From Halorubrum distributum JCM 10118 (lineage in GTDB: Archaea; Halobacteriota; Halobacteria; Halobacteriales; Haloferacaceae): a stretch of 64,000 bases of DNA. A program made the translations under genes and the position numbers. The stretch is taken from NCBI RefSeq assembly GCF_000337335.1, contig NZ_AOJN01000055.1, positions 38,276-102,275 of the forward strand. The letters are read 5' to 3'. The notes below the pieces were generated by a model that saw only the letters and a list, made by a program, of their open reading frames with translations, did not search any database and was not told where the DNA came from. The first letter of the stretch is position 1; every line of letters begins with the position of its first letter. Of this stretch, positions 36,409-45,943 are shown one piece after another.

Positions 36409-36963
36409 ATGGCGGACGGAAGCGGGCCGAGCGTCGCCGCGCGCGACGACCTCGCCGGCGTCGTCGACCTGTTCGAGTGGCTCACCCGCGCCGAACTCTC
36501 GAACGCGCTCTCGGAGCTGGCGTTCAAACAGCGGGCCGAGGTCGACGAGGACGCCATCGACGCCGCCATCGACCTCGCGGTCGCCGAGTACGCGCTCGTG
36601 CCGGCGCCGAGCGGGGCGCTCACCGGTGACGCGCCCGCCGACGACGGTGCCGCAGCGGACGGCGAGGCGGACCCCACCGCGGAATCGACCGCCCTCGCGG
36701 TCGGGCCGGCCGCGTTCCCGACGCTCCCGGAGGGGGCGGAAGACCTCCCCCACATCCTCGACGTGCCCGAGCGGGGCGTCGACCGCGAGCCGCTCGCGGA
36801 CGCGGTGCTCGACCGGCTCCGCGAGGAGGCGGTCGAGGCGATAAACGGAGGCGACGACGACCGCTTGGAGACGCTCGCGGACGTGACCTACGACGTGGAG
36901 GCGTGGGCGCCGGTCGACGTCGACCCGATCCGGACGCGGATCCTCGCGGAAGTCGACGAGTGA
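36409..36963 (+). CDS. Conserved haloarchaeal protein, operon partner of the GT81-like enzyme
   Basis: 184 residues, soluble and acidic. The N-terminal helical domain (DLAGVVDLFEWLTRAELSNA, then LSELAFKQRAEVDED) and a C-terminal region (VLDRLREEAVEAINGGDDDR) are separated by an alanine/aspartate linker of about 30 residues. The start of the protein looks like a small nucleic-acid- or protein-binding domain, but no family is assigned with confidence. Co-transcribed with the upstream glycosyltransferase (TGAGATG junction). Confidence 0.6.
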   Translation: MADGSGPSVAARDDLAGVVDLFEWLTRAELSNALSELAFKQRAEVDEDAIDAAIDLAVAEYALVPAPSGALTGDAPADDGAAADGEADPTAESTALAVGPAAFPTLPEGAEDLPHILDVPERGVDREPLADAVLDRLREEAVEAINGGDDDRLETLADVTYDVEAWAPVDVDPIRTRILAEVDE

Positions 36964-36981
36964 CGGAGCGGGACCCCGCCC

Positions 36982-37434
36982 CTATCCGGAGAACTCCGAC
37001 TCGCTCACGCGGACGACGACGGTCTCGTCGACGTCGCGGAGGTCGTACTCAGGCGTCTCGCCCTGTCGCCGTCGGACGAAGAGTGGCTCGACCGGCCGGC
37101 CGTCGACGAGCCCGAACACCTTCAGGCGCTGGTCGGTCTCCTCGGGTGGCACGTCGCCGTCGCGGACCTCGCGGGCGAGGTCCCGGGAGAGCCACTCGTC
37201 GGTCGCGACGGACGGCTCCAAGACGAGCGCCTCCTCGACGAAGCGGACGAGGTACCAGTCGAGGTCGTTGAGGAGGGAGACGGCGGCGCCGAGGCTCACG
37301 GTGTCGACGGCGACGCTGTTCTCGAACGGCTCCTCGATGTCGTAGGTCGCGAGCGCGTCGCGAGCCGTCTCGCGGGAGAGCAGCTCGTAGGAGAGCTCCA
37401 CGTCGGGGTCGCCGAGGAGACACACCCGCGTCAC
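36982..37434 (-). CDS. DUF5804-like haloarchaeal protein
   Basis: 150 residues. MTRVCLLGDPDVELSYELLS and SLGAAVSLLNDLDWYLVRFV are the conserved portion of a haloarchaeal family I recall as DUF5804. No cofactor motif or signal; probably cytosolic. Convergent with the preceding operon, 18 bp away, and downstream of the SDR gene by 45 bp on the same strand. Function unknown. Confidence 0.65.
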   Translation of the reverse strand: MTRVCLLGDPDVELSYELLSRETARDALATYDIEEPFENSVAVDTVSLGAAVSLLNDLDWYLVRFVEEALVLEPSVATDEWLSRDLAREVRDGDVPPEETDQRLKVFGLVDGRPVEPLFVRRRQGETPEYDLRDVDETVVVRVSESEFSG

Positions 37435-37479
37435 ACCTCGGCGGTCACGGGGAGCGGTGAAATCGGTTGCGGTCGGTGA

Positions 37480-38208
37480 CTACCAAGAGACCCGCTCGCG
37501 GTCCTTCCAGAGGTGTCCCGCGGGGCTCCCGGGCGCGAACCGCGCCAGCCAGACCGGCGTTTCGGCGCCCTTCGACGGCGGTCGCGGCGCCCCGTCGCCG
37601 CCCATGTCGGTCCGGACCCACCCGGGCGAGACGGCGTTCGCGATCAGGCCCCGATCGCCGTACTCGCCGTGTAAGTAGGCCGTCAGCCCGCCGACGCCGA
37701 CCTTCGAGAGCCGGTAGGCCGGGTAGTCGCCGTCCATCTGTCCGTCGGTGAACCGCCCGAGTCCCGACGAGAGGGTCACGACGCGACCGCCGGGCCCGTC
37801 CAGGAGGAGCGGCAGCGCGTGCTTGGTCAGGACGACCGGACCGCGGAGGTTCACGGCCATCGTGCGGTCGAAGTCCGCGGTGTCCATCTCGTGGAGGGGG
37901 CCGGACCGAGCGAACACGCCCGCGTTGTTCACGAGGACGTCGAGCGAGCCCTGCTCGCGTTCGATTCGGTCGACCGCGGCGCGGACCTCCTCGTCGTCGG
38001 TCACGTCCAACCGGACCGCGTGCTGGTCCGTCGCGGTCACGTCGTCGGGGTCGCGCGCCCCGGCGTAGACGGTCGCGCCCAGGTCGGCGAGCTCCGCGGC
38101 GATTTCGGCGCCGATACCGCGCGTCGCGCCCGTGACGAGTGCCACGTCGTCGGTTAGGTCGGACTTGGGGTCGACATCCCTCGGGGTGTCAGCCGAAGTG
38201 TCTGCCAT
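37480..38208 (-). CDS. Short-chain dehydrogenase/reductase (SDR)
   Basis: 242 residues. VALVTGATRGIGAEIAAELA is the NAD(P)-binding glycine motif; VNNAGVF follows; the catalytic set is S in TLSSGLG and YRLSK (Y..xK). PGWVRTDMGGDGAPRP matches a plant/bacterial subgroup related to carbonyl reductases. Reduces or oxidises an unknown alcohol/ketone. The ATG at 38208 includes 20 acidic residues before the Rossmann fold. Confidence 0.88.
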   Translation of the reverse strand: MADTSADTPRDVDPKSDLTDDVALVTGATRGIGAEIAAELADLGATVYAGARDPDDVTATDQHAVRLDVTDDEEVRAAVDRIEREQGSLDVLVNNAGVFARSGPLHEMDTADFDRTMAVNLRGPVVLTKHALPLLLDGPGGRVVTLSSGLGRFTDGQMDGDYPAYRLSKVGVGGLTAYLHGEYGDRGLIANAVSPGWVRTDMGGDGAPRPPSKGAETPVWLARFAPGSPAGHLWKDRERVSW

Positions 38209-38289
38209 GCCGATCGGTACGGCGTCTCGGCAGTAGAAACCCGGGGGCGGTCCTCCTCGAACCGGCTGGCCGTTCCGACTATTCTGCGC

Positions 38290-39492
38290 TCAGAACGTCG
38301 AGACGTCGCCCTCGATGACGCTGCGGGTCACGTCCGTCACGTCAGCGAGCTCGCGGTCGACGATGGCGAGGACGTCTTCCTCGATGTCGCCCAGCGCCAC
38401 GTCGTCCTCGGTGACGATCTGCGCGTCCGCGACGTGCGGCTCGTCGATCGGGCGGCCGATCTGCGAGAGCAGGCGGACCTGGAGGTCGCGGATGCCGTCG
38501 ACCTCGCTCGTGACGGACTCGGCGACGCGGGTCGAGAGGAGGTTGTATATCTTCCCGATGTGGTTGACGGGGTTCTTCCCGGAGGTCGCCTCCATCGACA
38601 TCGGGCGGTTCGGAGTGATGAGCCCGTTCGCGCGGTTGCCGCGGCCGACCGAGCCGTCGTCGCCCTGCTCGGCGGAGGTGCCGGTGACGGTGAGGTAGAC
38701 GGAGCCCTCGTCGTAGTCGTCGGCGGTGTTGACGTCGACGTGGACCTCGCGGTCGGTGTACTCGCGGGCCAGGTCGTCCACGTACTCGCGGACGGACGCG
38801 ACCGCGTCGTCGTACTCGTCGAGGCCGTCGACGTACGCGTCGACCATCGCGGCGGCGACGGTGATGTCGATCCGGTCGCCCTCGCGTTTGCCCATGATCT
38901 TCACGTCGGGGCCGAGCTCGGGATGGTCGTCGTGGTACGTGGTGTTGAGCGCGCGCTCGGCCTCGTACACGATGGTCTCCGTCTCGGTGAGCGGGGCGTG
39001 ACCGACGCCGAAGGAGGTGTCGTTGGCCATCGGGACCTCCTGGGTCTCCTCGCCGAAGACGTCCTGGAGGTCGCCGGAGCCCTCGCCGAGTTTCACGTCG
39101 ACGACGACGTCAGTGCCGTACTCCAGCTCCGGGATCGCCTCGGAGAGGTAGTCGCGGGCGGCCGCGAGCGCGGTTGAGTCGACGGGGAGCTGCTCGCCGT
39201 CGTACTCCTTCGTGGCGCGGCCGACGATGAGGATGTAGATGGGCTCGACGACCTCGCCGCCGCCGAACGCGGGGGCCGCGCGGCCGGCGACCAGCTGCGT
39301 CTCGTCGGTGTTGTAGTGGAGCACCTTGCCGACGCGGTCCAAGTAGAGCTGCGAGAGCGCCCGCGAGACGGACTCCGCGACCCCGTCGCAGATAGAGTCG
39401 GGGTGACCGATCCCCTTTCGCTCGACGATCTCGACCTCCTGGTCCTCGACCGCCTGCCGGTCGAGGCGGCTGACCTGTATGTTCCGGTCCAT
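38290..39492 (-). CDS. mat: S-adenosylmethionine synthetase, archaeal type
   Basis: 400 residues, usual for the archaeal MAT family, which is unrelated in alignment to bacterial Met[43 protein letters not shown] and [20 protein letters not shown] are invariant family segments. Makes S-adenosylmethionine from ATP and methionine, feeding the methyltransferases and radical-SAM protein here. The ATG at 39492 is 30 bp from an AGTTATACC box (leaderless), which rules out the 49-codon upstream extension. Confidence 0.95.
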   Translation of the reverse strand: MDRNIQVSRLDRQAVEDQEVEIVERKGIGHPDSICDGVAESVSRALSQLYLDRVGKVLHYNTDETQLVAGRAAPAFGGGEVVEPIYILIVGRATKEYDGEQLPVDSTALAAARDYLSEAIPELEYGTDVVVDVKLGEGSGDLQDVFGEETQEVPMANDTSFGVGHAPLTETETIVYEAERALNTTYHDDHPELGPDVKIMGKREGDRIDITVAAAMVDAYVDGLDEYDDAVASVREYVDDLAREYTDREVHVDVNTADDYDEGSVYLTVTGTSAEQGDDGSVGRGNRANGLITPNRPMSMEATSGKNPVNHIGKIYNLLSTRVAESVTSEVDGIRDLQVRLLSQIGRPIDEPHVADAQIVTEDDVALGDIEEDVLAIVDRELADVTDVTRSVIEGDVSTF

Positions 39493-39670
39493 TACCGCCG
39501 GATACTCCGCGGGCGACGGTATAACTTGCGGAAACTCTTCGCCGACATCGAATAACCAAGGGTAATTCAAACCCCGTCGGCGGACCCGCTTCGTCGGCGT
39601 CGGCCCCGGTGACTCAAGCCAGCGTTTGCGTCTCGGCAATACCTTTCAGTCGCCTGTCTGTACGGACCGT

Positions 39671-40687
39671 ATGGACCAACTCGCACCCTCTCGCCGTCGA
39701 CTCCTCGCCGGCGCGCTCGCGGGCGGAATCGGCGCCGCCGCCGGCTGTCTCGGAACCGGAAGCGACGGCGACGCGGGCGACGGCGGCGGACCGGAGCTCA
39801 GGCTCTCGCTCTCGCGGGTCGACGGGTCGCTGCGCGACCGCTACGTTCGCAGCCGCGACGACCCGCCCGAGGAGTGGGACGAGGCGGCCCTCGACGCGGT
39901 TCTGGCCGGCGAGTCGTACGCGACCCAGCACCGGAGACCGTTCTTCGCGGGCCCCGACGACCCGGCGTACGTCCTCCGTGACGGCACCTACTACGAGCTC
40001 GGTTCCGTCGTCGTCGACGAGGTCGCCGAGACCTATCCGGTCCTCCGCCTCTTCGAGGTCGACGGCGAGGGATCCGGGAGCGACGACGGCGGGGAGTCGG
40101 CGGCCGACGCCGGCGACGAGGGGGACCTGCCGCAGGCCGACCAGCGTGCGGTCCACATCGCCCACTTTGCGGCCCGGGCCCGCGGGGACGTGGGGGGCTA
40201 CCCCGTGGGGCTGGTCCAGCGGGGCGGCTACGCGTACCGTAACGGGACCGCCCGCGCGGAGAGCGCGCTGCTCGCCGCCGACGGCCCTGACCGCGTCACT
40301 TACAGAGACACCACCTACCGGGTCGAAATCGAGCGAGAGCGGTTCCACGAGGCGGTGTACCGGCCGATCGCGGAGGCGGTCGCCGAGAGCCCGGAGCGGA
40401 TGGAGACGATCCTCCGGGCGACGTTCGTCGGACCCAGAATCGGGCGGGACGAGCTCTCCGACGAGGCCGACCGAATTCTCCGACGGGCGGCCGGGAACGA
40501 GTACGCCGAGACGCACCCGTACTCCGACGCGTACGTCGAGTTGCTCCGCGCCATCGACGCGCGGCCCTTCATCGACGGGAACGTTCGGAAGGACGCCGGC
40601 GTCCGCGAGAGCGAGGAGGATATGATCCGGTACGGGGGCGAGTACTACGAGCGCTATCTCCGGATTTTGGACGAAGAGGAGAACTGA
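39671..40687 (+). CDS. Tat lipoprotein of unknown function
   Basis: 338 residues. MDQLAPSRRRLLAGALAGGI, then GAAAGC, is a twin-arginine lipoprotein signal. The mature protein is acidic, with a low-complexity DGEGSGSDDGGESAADAGDE segment in the middle and no recognised domain; PGY-like and tyrosine-rich strands (YRDTTYRVEIERERFHEAVY) suggest a beta/alpha surface protein. ATG at 39671 is 45 bases inside a longer frame but begins exactly at the signal. Divergent from the SAM synthetase gene. Confidence 0.7.
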   Translation: MDQLAPSRRRLLAGALAGGIGAAAGCLGTGSDGDAGDGGGPELRLSLSRVDGSLRDRYVRSRDDPPEEWDEAALDAVLAGESYATQHRRPFFAGPDDPAYVLRDGTYYELGSVVVDEVAETYPVLRLFEVDGEGSGSDDGGESAADAGDEGDLPQADQRAVHIAHFAARARGDVGGYPVGLVQRGGYAYRNGTARAESALLAADGPDRVTYRDTTYRVEIERERFHEAVYRPIAEAVAESPERMETILRATFVGPRIGRDELSDEADRILRRAAGNEYAETHPYSDAYVELLRAIDARPFIDGNVRKDAGVRESEEDMIRYGGEYYERYLRILDEEEN

Positions 40688-40711
40688 GGCACCAGGCGTT
40701 TCGAGCCCGCG

Positions 40712-41833
40712 TCAGCGGACCGCCTCGTACGCTTCGCCCATCACGTCGAGCGCCTCGCGGAGCTCGTCCTCGTCGGTCGCGTACGAGATCCGCGCGTGGC
40801 CGGCGCCGCCCTCGCCGAACGCCTCGCCGGGGACGACGACGACGCCGCGATCGAGACACTCGTCGACGAACCCCTCCGGGACGCGCGGCATCGCGTAGAA
40901 CGCTCCCTGCGGCGTCGGGCAGTCGATGCCGATGTCGTCGAAGCCGTCCAGCAGGATGTCGCGGCGGCGCTCGAAGGAGGCGGTCATCTCGTCGACGACG
41001 TCGCGGTCGCCGCGCAGCGCGGCCTCGGCGGCGTACTGCGCCGGCGCCGAGGCGCACGCCTGCGCGTACTGGTGGACGCGCAGCATGCGCTCGACGCGCT
41101 CCTCGGCGCCGTACACCCAGCCGAGCCGCCAGCCGGTCATCGAGAACAGCTTCGAGGCGGAGTTGACGACGACGACGTTGTCCGTCTCGGCGAACTCGAT
41201 CGGCGAGCGGTGCTCGCCGTCGAACACCGTGTACTCGTACACCTCGTCCGAGATACAGAGGACGTCGTGCTCGTCGGCGATGCGCGCGAACTCGCGCACG
41301 TCTTCCTCGGAGGAGACCGCCCCGGTCGGGTTGCCCGGCGAGTTCACGACGAACGCCGCGGTGTCGTCGGTGATCGCGTCCTCGATGGCGGCCGGGTCGA
41401 CGGTAAGGTCGTCGCGGAGCGGGACGGGGACCGGCTCGCCGCCGGTCAGCTTCGTCAGCGCGTCGTAGGAGACGAATCCCGGGTCCGGGATCAACACCTC
41501 GTCGCCGGCGTCAACGTGGGCCTCGAGGGCGACGTGAAGCGCCTCGCTGCCGCCCGCGGTCGCGATGACGTTCCCGGGGTCGAGGTCGATCCCCTGGTCG
41601 GCGCGATGCTTCTCAGCGATGGCCTCCCGGAGCGACCGGGTTCCCTTGTTCTCGGTGTAGGCGTCGGCCTTCCCGGACTCGATGGCGTCGACCGCGGCCC
41701 GCCGGGCGTGGTCCGGCGTCGGGAAGTCGGGCTGGCCGAGCCCGAGGTTGATCGCGTCGTCGCCGGCCGCCTCGAACACCTCGCGGATCCCGCTTATCGA
41801 GATCCGCTCGACCCTGTCGGAGAACGTCGTCAT
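40712..41833 (-). CDS. Class I/II PLP aminotransferase (aspartate/alanine type)
   Basis: 373 residues. INLGLGQPDFPTPDHARRAA, VNSPGNPTGAV, and NSASKLFSMTGWRLGWVYG (K being the PLP lysine) are fold-type I aminotransferase motifs, with ARISYATDEDELREAL near the end carrying the substrate arginine. Substrate may be aspartate, alanine or an aromatic/branched amino acid. The ATG at 41833 begins the family; the frame is open another 277 codons upstream but is antisense shadow of the next gene. Downstream of a TbsP-like regulator by 35 bp. Confidence 0.88.
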   Translation of the reverse strand: MTTFSDRVERISISGIREVFEAAGDDAINLGLGQPDFPTPDHARRAAVDAIESGKADAYTENKGTRSLREAIAEKHRADQGIDLDPGNVIATAGGSEALHVALEAHVDAGDEVLIPDPGFVSYDALTKLTGGEPVPVPLRDDLTVDPAAIEDAITDDTAAFVVNSPGNPTGAVSSEEDVREFARIADEHDVLCISDEVYEYTVFDGEHRSPIEFAETDNVVVVNSASKLFSMTGWRLGWVYGAEERVERMLRVHQYAQACASAPAQYAAEAALRGDRDVVDEMTASFERRRDILLDGFDDIGIDCPTPQGAFYAMPRVPEGFVDECLDRGVVVVPGEAFGEGGAGHARISYATDEDELREALDVMGEAYEAVR

Positions 41834-41868
41834 ACCTGTGAGGGAGCGCCGCCGCGAGTTAGTTCTTG

Positions 41869-42885
41869 TCACCACCGACGCCGCTCCCAGACCGGCCGCC
41901 GCCCCTCGCGGCTCGCGTCGTCTCGGATCCGCCCGTCGGCGTCGGTCGGCAGCGCGAACCGCCCACGGAGGACGCTCGGCACCTCCTCGGCGCGGGCGCG
42001 CAACAGCGCGTCGTCGACCGCGCGGAGGCGGAGCATCGGCCGCCCCGGCCCCATCGGCACCTTGATCGACTCGATCAGCTCCCGACCGACGAGGGCCTGC
42101 CGATCGCCGGTGAACTCCTGTGCCGGGGCGATCCCGACGCCGTCGGTCCCGACCCACGTCCGCAGATCCCGGAAGAGGTGGTCGTGTCGCGCCGCGAGCG
42201 CGACGAGGAGCGTCCGGTCCGACACCTCCGTCGTGCGGCCGAACTCGCCGGGGTCGAGCGACGCCAGCAGGGCCGCCAGGTCGTCCGCGAACCGGTCGTC
42301 GAGGACCTCGCGCGCGTCGGCGAGCAGCCGAGTCCGCGAGGGCATCTCGACGGGCGCCGCCGACGCCGCGTCGAACCGCGACTCGGCGGTCGCGCGGGCG
42401 CCGTCGACCGCCTCCGCATCCGTGTCGGTCGCCTCCGGATCGGTATCCGTCGCCGTCGTCGCGAGCGTCCGGTCCCCGCAGGGGCCGACGACGGCGTCGA
42501 CGCGCTCGGGGCTCGCGAACAGCGTCCCGCCCGTCCCGTGCCCGAGCGGCTCGCCGGTCCGGATCCGGATTTCGCCGTTCTCGACCGCCTCGGCGACCGC
42601 GGTGCCGAGGACGAGCGCCCGTGAGAGCGCGTCGACGACGCCGGGGCGGCACGCGATCCGCCACGGCGGGCCCGAGGAGCGCTCGCGAGCGGCGAGCACC
42701 GCGGGGAGCAGCCGGATCGGCACGCCGACCGCGACGACGGCCGACCGCCCCGCCAGCGCTGTCTCGACCGCATCGGCGAGCGCGTCGGCGGGACGCGGGA
42801 GGACGTCCGCGACCTCGGAGGCCTCGCCGAAGCCGTCGCTCGCGCCGTCGGCGTCGGTCCCGATACCGACGTCGTCCGCGGTCAC
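41869..42885 (-). CDS. TbsP-like (DUF5821-type) haloarchaeal transcriptional regulator, divergent
   Basis: 338 residues. The C-terminal winged-helix-like part (TLLVALAARHDHLFRDLRTW and the ending KVPMGPGRPMLRLRAVDD) follows the pattern of TbsP, a haloarchaeal regulator of sugar metabolism genes, and the N-terminal half resembles the TrmB-like sensor domain (VENGEIRIRTGEPLGHGTGG). The middle carries an extra acidic linker (TATDTDPEATDTDAEAVDG). Because the recognition-helix region is unlike that of canonical TbsP, its targets may differ. It could regulate the adjacent aminotransferase gene (inference). Confidence 0.6.
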   Translation of the reverse strand: MTADDVGIGTDADGASDGFGEASEVADVLPRPADALADAVETALAGRSAVVAVGVPIRLLPAVLAARERSSGPPWRIACRPGVVDALSRALVLGTAVAEAVENGEIRIRTGEPLGHGTGGTLFASPERVDAVVGPCGDRTLATTATDTDPEATDTDAEAVDGARATAESRFDAASAAPVEMPSRTRLLADAREVLDDRFADDLAALLASLDPGEFGRTTEVSDRTLLVALAARHDHLFRDLRTWVGTDGVGIAPAQEFTGDRQALVGRELIESIKVPMGPGRPMLRLRAVDDALLRARAEEVPSVLRGRFALPTDADGRIRDDASREGRRPVWERRRW

Positions 42886-42968
42886 ACCGATCGGTGACTG
42901 CCGCGATCCGAAAGAGCGTTGCGGCGGTCTCGGCAGCCGTTTCGGGAAAATCGGTAGCGGCGCCGAAC

Positions 42969-43709
42969 TCAGGGCGCCCGCGCGAACACGAGGTACCCCG
43001 TGTGGCCCACGCCGGCGGTGGAGGGGCGCGAGCCGCGGTCGGAGAAGTCCATCTCGCGCTGGATCGTCTCCAGCGTCTCGACCTCGTCGAATCCGGCGTC
43101 GCGGGCCGCGAGGGCGGCCTCGCGGGTCCCCTCGACGAACGGGGAGTAGACGGCGAGGCGGCCGCCGGGCGCGAGCAGATCGTCCGCGCGCTCGACCACG
43201 GCCGGCGCGTCGCCGGTGTCGAGCGTCAGGGCGTCGAACGGCTCGCCCTCCGCGAGCGCGTCGAGCTCCTCGGTGAGGTCGCCGGTCCGGACCTCGACGC
43301 GGTCGGCGACGCCCGCGGTCCGCATGTTGTCGCGGGCGACCTCGGCGAACTCGGCGTCGACCTCGTAGGTGGTCACGTCGGCGCCGGCCCGGCCGAGGTA
43401 CGCGGCGAGGATGCCCGTGCCGGTGCCGGCGTCGAGGACGCGGTCGCCGCCGGACGCGCCGGTGTGACCCATCACGAGCCCCACGTCGCGCGGCATCATC
43501 GGCGCGCCGGTGCGTTCGAGGTGGTTGAACAGGTCGGGGCCGCGGAGCGCGCGGACCTCGAAGACGGTGCCGAGGTGGGTCTCGACCTCGTCGCCGGCCG
43601 CGACATCCTCGGGGACCTCGATCACGCCGAGGTCGGTGCCGAACTCCTCGCCGGGCTCCAGCAGGTACTCGCGGTCCTCGTGGACGAGCAGGTACGCGGC
43701 GTCCGTCAC
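42969..43709 (-). CDS. trmI: tRNA (adenine-N1)-methyltransferase TrmI
   Basis: 246 residues. An N-terminal PUA-like beta domain (TDAAYLLVHEDREYLLEPGE) is followed by a class I methyltransferase (RVLDAGTGTGILAAYLGRAG; EVRTGDLTEELDALAEGEPF; DALTLDTGDAPAVVE). Methylates A57/A58 in the T-arm of tRNA. It starts at GTG 43709, which overlaps the TGA of the nac gene (GTGA), coupling the two. Its product stabilises tRNA, sensible in a high-salt environment. Confidence 0.88.
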   Translation of the reverse strand: MTDAAYLLVHEDREYLLEPGEEFGTDLGVIEVPEDVAAGDEVETHLGTVFEVRALRGPDLFNHLERTGAPMMPRDVGLVMGHTGASGGDRVLDAGTGTGILAAYLGRAGADVTTYEVDAEFAEVARDNMRTAGVADRVEVRTGDLTEELDALAEGEPFDALTLDTGDAPAVVERADDLLAPGGRLAVYSPFVEGTREAALAARDAGFDEVETLETIQREMDFSDRGSRPSTAGVGHTGYLVFARAP

Positions 43710-44122
43710 TGCAGGTCCGAGATCGCTCGCGCGGGCTCGCCGTTGGCCGCCTCCAGCGCCTCGCGGGCGGCCTCCTTCGAGACGCCCGCCTGCTGGGCGA
43801 CCAGTTTCACGTCCTCCTCCGGGATGCCGTCGTCGCCGTCGTCGCTCGCGTCGTCGAGCGCGGGGTCGTCCGCGTCGCCGCCCTCGACCGCGGCAGCGCC
43901 GCCGGCGCCCGCGTCGGCCACCTCGTCGGGGGAGCCGACGATCTGGTAGGTCTCCTGGCCCTGGGCGTCCATCTTGGTCACCTGGGCGCCGTCGAAGACG
44001 AGGTCGTCGCCGTCGGCCGTCTCGATGACGACCCGCTCGGCGTCGAGTTCCTCGACGTCGATCCCCATCTGTTTCATCATCTGTTTCATCTTCCGCGGGT
44101 TCATGCCGCCGCCTCCGAACAT
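43706..44122 (-). CDS. nac: Archaeal nascent-polypeptide-associated complex protein (aNAC)
   Basis: 138 residues. MFGGGGMNPRKMKQMMKQMG is the ribosome-binding N-terminus; the NAC beta-barrel follows (VVIETADGDDLVFDGAQVTK), and the last 45 residues form a UBA domain (EDVKLVAQQAGVSKEAAREA). Shields nascent chains at the ribosome exit. The acidic linker between them is halophile-typical. First gene of a nac-trmI pair, linking translation factors. Confidence 0.92.
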   Translation of the reverse strand: MFGGGGMNPRKMKQMMKQMGIDVEELDAERVVIETADGDDLVFDGAQVTKMDAQGQETYQIVGSPDEVADAGAGGAAAVEGGDADDPALDDASDDGDDGIPEEDVKLVAQQAGVSKEAAREALEAANGEPARAISDLQ

Positions 44123-44288
44123 GGTCCTCGGTTCGGCCGGACGACACAAAAAGGGTGTCGACACGGGGCGCAGGGCCGGCGCGGCGACGAGGCGCGGCGC
44201 GCTCGATCCCGGCGGCGCTCGCCCACCCGATCCCGGCGAGCCCGACCGAGACGACGGGGTTGATACGTGTCGCGCGCGAGGCGGAGGT

Positions 44289-45074
44289 ATGTACTTCGCG
44301 GACCACACCTGGCCGGAGTTGGGCGACGCGCTGTCCCCCGGTTCCGTCGCGCTCGTCCCGCTCGGCTCGACCGAACAGCACGGCCCGCACCTCCCGCTCG
44401 CGACCGATCACCTGATCGCCGAGGGGCTCGCGACGGCGGCCGCCGAGCGGTCGGACGCGTTCCGAACGCCGACGATCAACGTCGGCGTCAGCCCGCACCA
44501 CCGGCAGTTCCCGGGGACGATGTGGGTCGACCCGCCCGAGTTCCGCGACTACGTGGAGTCGTTCTCGCGGAACCTCGCGTACCACGGCATCGACCGCGTG
44601 GTGTTCGTCAACGCCCACGGCGGCAACGTCCAGCACCTCCGGGAGGTCGGCCGCCGCCTCCACGAGGACGAGGTCGCCTACGCCGTCGAGTGGATGTGGG
44701 ACGAGTCGATCCCGGAGCTGGTCGACGACCTCTTCGAGCGCAACGGCCCCCACGCCGGGCCGAAGGAGACCGCGATGATCACCCACCTCGCGCCCGACCT
44801 CGTCCGCGAGGACCGGCTCGAAGACGCCCGCGACGGCGGCCTCGTCGACCTCGAGAGCGCCGACACGATGGTCCACGGCGCGCGGACGTTCTACGACGCG
44901 GTCGAGAACTCCGCGAACGGCGCGTTCGGCGACCCGACCGACGTGACTCCGGAGAAGAGCGAGCGGCTGTTCGAGGCCGCCGCGGACCAGCTCGTCCAGC
45001 TGGCGGAGTGGATCGGCGAGCGCGACGAGGCGGAGCTGTTCCCGGAACCCCGGGTCGAGCGGGAGTCGACTTAG
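44289..45074 (+). CDS. Creatininase-family amidohydrolase (candidate ArfB-type deformylase)
   Basis: 261 residues. ALVPLGSTEQHGPHLPLATD is the family metal-binding segment (E, H, D) and FVNAHGGNVQHLREVGRRL the second; PHAGPKETAMITHLAP provides the last glutamate. Archaeal members include ArfB, the deformylase in riboflavin/F420 synthesis, and this length fits; creatininase itself is unlikely. The ATG at 44289 directly follows a GGAGGT (44283-44288), perhaps a coincidence because spacing is zero. It overlaps the 3' end of mptE by four bases on opposite strands. Confidence 0.8.
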   Translation: MYFADHTWPELGDALSPGSVALVPLGSTEQHGPHLPLATDHLIAEGLATAAAERSDAFRTPTINVGVSPHHRQFPGTMWVDPPEFRDYVESFSRNLAYHGIDRVVFVNAHGGNVQHLREVGRRLHEDEVAYAVEWMWDESIPELVDDLFERNGPHAGPKETAMITHLAPDLVREDRLEDARDGGLVDLESADTMVHGARTFYDAVENSANGAFGDPTDVTPEKSERLFEAAADQLVQLAEWIGERDEAELFPEPRVEREST

Positions 45075-45781
45075 TCGTCGAACCGGTCACCGAGGGCTTC
45101 TCGAAGCGCGGCGTCGACCGCCTCGCGCCGACCGTCGAGGACCGCGAACGCCTCGCCGCGGCGGCGTTCGAGCCAGCGCAGCAGGCGGGCGGCCCAATCG
45201 AGCTTTCGGGCCTTCATCGGGTCGACATCGGGGTCGTCGAAGTTCCACCCGGGGAAGATTAGTTCGCCGGCCCCGACGTGGTCGGCGAGGAACGCGGCGC
45301 GGTCACCGTCGGTGAACCCGCCGGTGTTCCGGACCGGGCCGACGGGGGCCGCCTGCGTCGTCGCCAGCGTCCACTCGTCGGCGAACCGGGGGAGCCAGTC
45401 GCGGACCGTCGGAATGTTGTCACCGTGGGCGTGGGCGACGACGGGCACGCCCTCGCGAGTCAGCTCCGCTGCTGTCTCCGGGTTCTTGTCGAGGTCGGTC
45501 ACCATACAGTCGACGGCGACGCCGCGGTCGGCGAGGACGTCGGCGGCGGTCGAGGCCGCGACGACGACGTCGGCGTCGCGGGCGAGCGAGACCTCGTCGG
45601 CGAGACAGGGCGCCGCGCCCGCGACGGCGACCGTCGCGCCCGACCAGTCGCCGAGCCGGTTGAGCGGGAACGGCGTCGCGAGGTCGGCGGCGACGTCGCG
45701 GGCGCGCTCGTCGGCCGCGCGGTCGAACCCGAAGTCGGCGAGGATCGCCTCGTAGACGGGCTCGAAGGCGTCGAAGTTCAC
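45071..45781 (-). CDS. mptE: 6-hydroxymethyl-7,8-dihydropterin pyrophosphokinase MptE
   Basis: 236 residues of the DUF115 family. VAVAGAAPCLADEVSLARDA is the N-terminal nucleotide-binding part; CMVTDLDKNPETAAELTREG and VVAHAHGDNIPTVRDWLPRF are the family core; NTGGFTDGDRAAFLADHVGA closes it. MptE replaces bacterial FolK, activating the pterin for condensation by dihydropteroate synthase or the methanopterin enzyme. Next to folP on the same strand, with a 162-bp gap that includes TATA-like elements, so it may have its own promoter. Confidence 0.9.
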   Translation of the reverse strand: MNFDAFEPVYEAILADFGFDRAADERARDVAADLATPFPLNRLGDWSGATVAVAGAAPCLADEVSLARDADVVVAASTAADVLADRGVAVDCMVTDLDKNPETAAELTREGVPVVAHAHGDNIPTVRDWLPRFADEWTLATTQAAPVGPVRNTGGFTDGDRAAFLADHVGAGELIFPGWNFDDPDVDPMKARKLDWAARLLRWLERRRGEAFAVLDGRREAVDAALREALGDRFDD

Positions 45782-45943
45782 GGGCGGACCACGCTCCGGG
45801 AACCCGTCGCGCCGGGCGCAGAACGGCGCCGCCGCTCGCCGGGCGAATTATGGTATGGACCGGAGTGGCACAGAGTACCCCTACCCGCGTGCCCCTCCGG
45901 CGTCCGGTCGATCGGTTGTCTACACGAGGGCATAAACTTTCTC

